DNA of 6,569 nt. Source: a bacterium. Lineage in GTDB: Bacteria > Ratteibacteria > UBA8468. Position numbers and translations under genes: made by a program. Where the stretch lies: the NCBI GenBank assembly GCA_030630065.1, contig DAOVNU010000045.1, forward strand, positions 1-6,569. The letters are read 5' to 3'. Positions within the stretch are counted from its first letter, which is position 1. The number at the start of each line of letters is the position of its first letter. A model generated the notes under the pieces. The model was not told where the DNA came from, did not search any database, and saw only the letters and a list, made by a program, of their open reading frames with translations. Below, piece after piece: positions 6,153 to 6,569 of this stretch.

Positions 6153-6569
6153 CTATATCTCCTTCCTTACCGCAATCTCATCGCAATTAGGGAATTTTGG
6201 ACAGTTAAGACATTCCGCCCAGATTTTATGGGGAAGAGATGTTCTGGGAATGCGGCAGAAACCCAGTTTTTCAAAAAAGGACGGCACGTAGGTCAGGGCA
6301 AAGACCTTTTTTAGATTTAGTTTCTTTGCTTCTTTGAGGACTCTTTTTATAAGAAGATTACCAATCCCCTGACGCTGTTCTTTCTCGGCTACCGCTAAAG
6401 AGCGAATTTCCCCCAAATCCTTCCAGGTGATATGCAATCGGCAGCAAGCAATGGCTTTATTTTTTTCTTCGTAGACCCAGAAATCGCGCAGGTTTTCGTA
6501 AAGTTGGTTGATGCTTACCGGCAGCATCTTTCCCTCCCCGGCAAAATTATTGATTAATTTCTGGATTCC
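6153..6569 (-). CDS. GNAT N-acetyltransferase, short ArgA-like (N-acetylglutamate synthase type), 5' end outside window
   Basis: The reading frame continues upstream of the first visible ATG (6527-6525) to the right edge without a stop. Those 14 extra codons (GIQKLINNFAGEGK) match the family's conserved N-terminal helix, so the real start lies beyond the window, probably by only about 10-15 residues. In the 138 visible residues, LYENLRDFWVYEE is at 23-35. The acetyl-CoA-binding motif A is IRSLAVAEKEQRQGIGNLLI at 55-74, with the RxxGxG-type loop RQGIG. TYVPSFFEKLGF is at 93-104. The tail carries a C-x2-C-x5-C cluster (C120, C123, C129) seen in short ArgA-like enzymes. These are thought to acetylate glutamate in the first step of arginine synthesis, and argG two genes downstream supports that. 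No amino-acid-kinase domain is visible. The family is clear and the exact substrate is inferred. Confidence 0.85.
   Translation of the reverse strand, partial: GIQKLINNFAGEGKMLPVSINQLYENLRDFWVYEEKNKAIACCRLHITWKDLGEIRSLAVAEKEQRQGIGNLLIKRVLKEAKKLNLKKVFALTYVPSFFEKLGFCRIPRTSLPHKIWAECLNCPKFPNCDEIAVRKEI

Larger units (their letters stand above)
1..6569 (-). other. Apparent single transcription unit of eight genes
   Basis: All genes lie on the minus strand with junctions of +14 bp, TAATG, GTGA, ATGA, +18 bp, an 8-bp overlap and +11 bp in transcription order. No gap is long enough for a conventional terminator plus promoter. The transcription start must lie to the right of the window and the end to the left, unless promoters sit inside genes. 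The opposite strand holds no convincing gene. Confidence 0.75.

Noticed and set aside
6525..6527. ATG as the true start of the ArgA-like acetyltransferase gene
   Set aside because: The frame is open upstream to the window edge and the 14 extra residues match the conserved start of the family, so this methionine is internal.

Overview
The window is a dense, single-strand stretch of a bacterial chromosome. Eight genes all lie on the minus strand and read from the right edge to the left edge. The longest gap between neighbours is 18 bp and four junctions overlap, so the whole window looks like one polycistronic unit, or part of one. No promoter, terminator, RNA gene, repeat, CRISPR array or mobile element is visible. 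By eye the base composition is moderately AT-rich and the proteins are rich in lysine. HflX, TsaE and bacterial-type ThiL indicate a bacterium. A divergent UroD-like protein, an ADP-ribosylglycohydrolase-like protein and a DUF2961/GH172 protein occurring together suggest an uncultivated, probably anaerobic candidate-phylum lineage (for example Omnitrophota, Aerophobota or a Planctomycetes-Verrucomicrobia relative). That placement is a low-confidence inference.

In transcription order: (1) 6569-6153, a GNAT acetyltransferase of the short ArgA-like type, cut by the right edge. Its reading frame runs upstream of the first visible ATG to the window end. (2) 6138-5041, a uroporphyrinogen-decarboxylase-like protein that is not HemE. 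(3) 5041-3836, argininosuccinate synthase (argG). (4) 3839-2940, thiamine-monophosphate kinase (thiL), with a GTG start. (5) 2943-2500, the t6A tRNA-modification ATPase (tsaE). (6) 2481-1384, an ADP-ribosylglycohydrolase-fold protein with a GTG start. (7) 1391-366, a DUF2961/GH172 glycoside hydrolase. (8) 354-1, the N-terminal 118 codons of the GTPase hflX, cut by the left edge.

Functionally the unit mixes arginine synthesis (ArgA-like GNAT and ArgG), thiamine cofactor synthesis (ThiL), tRNA modification (TsaE) and ribosome rescue or quality control (HflX) with two poorly understood modules. One is the UroD-like protein between the two arginine genes. The other is the ADP-ribosylglycohydrolase/GH172 pair inserted between tsaE and hflX. 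In that pair the start codon of the second gene lies inside the end of the first. Both families belong to folds known to act on furanosides, so the pair is the best candidate here for an undescribed two-protein activity.

Every gene is intact apart from the two cut by the window edges, and no frameshifts were seen.
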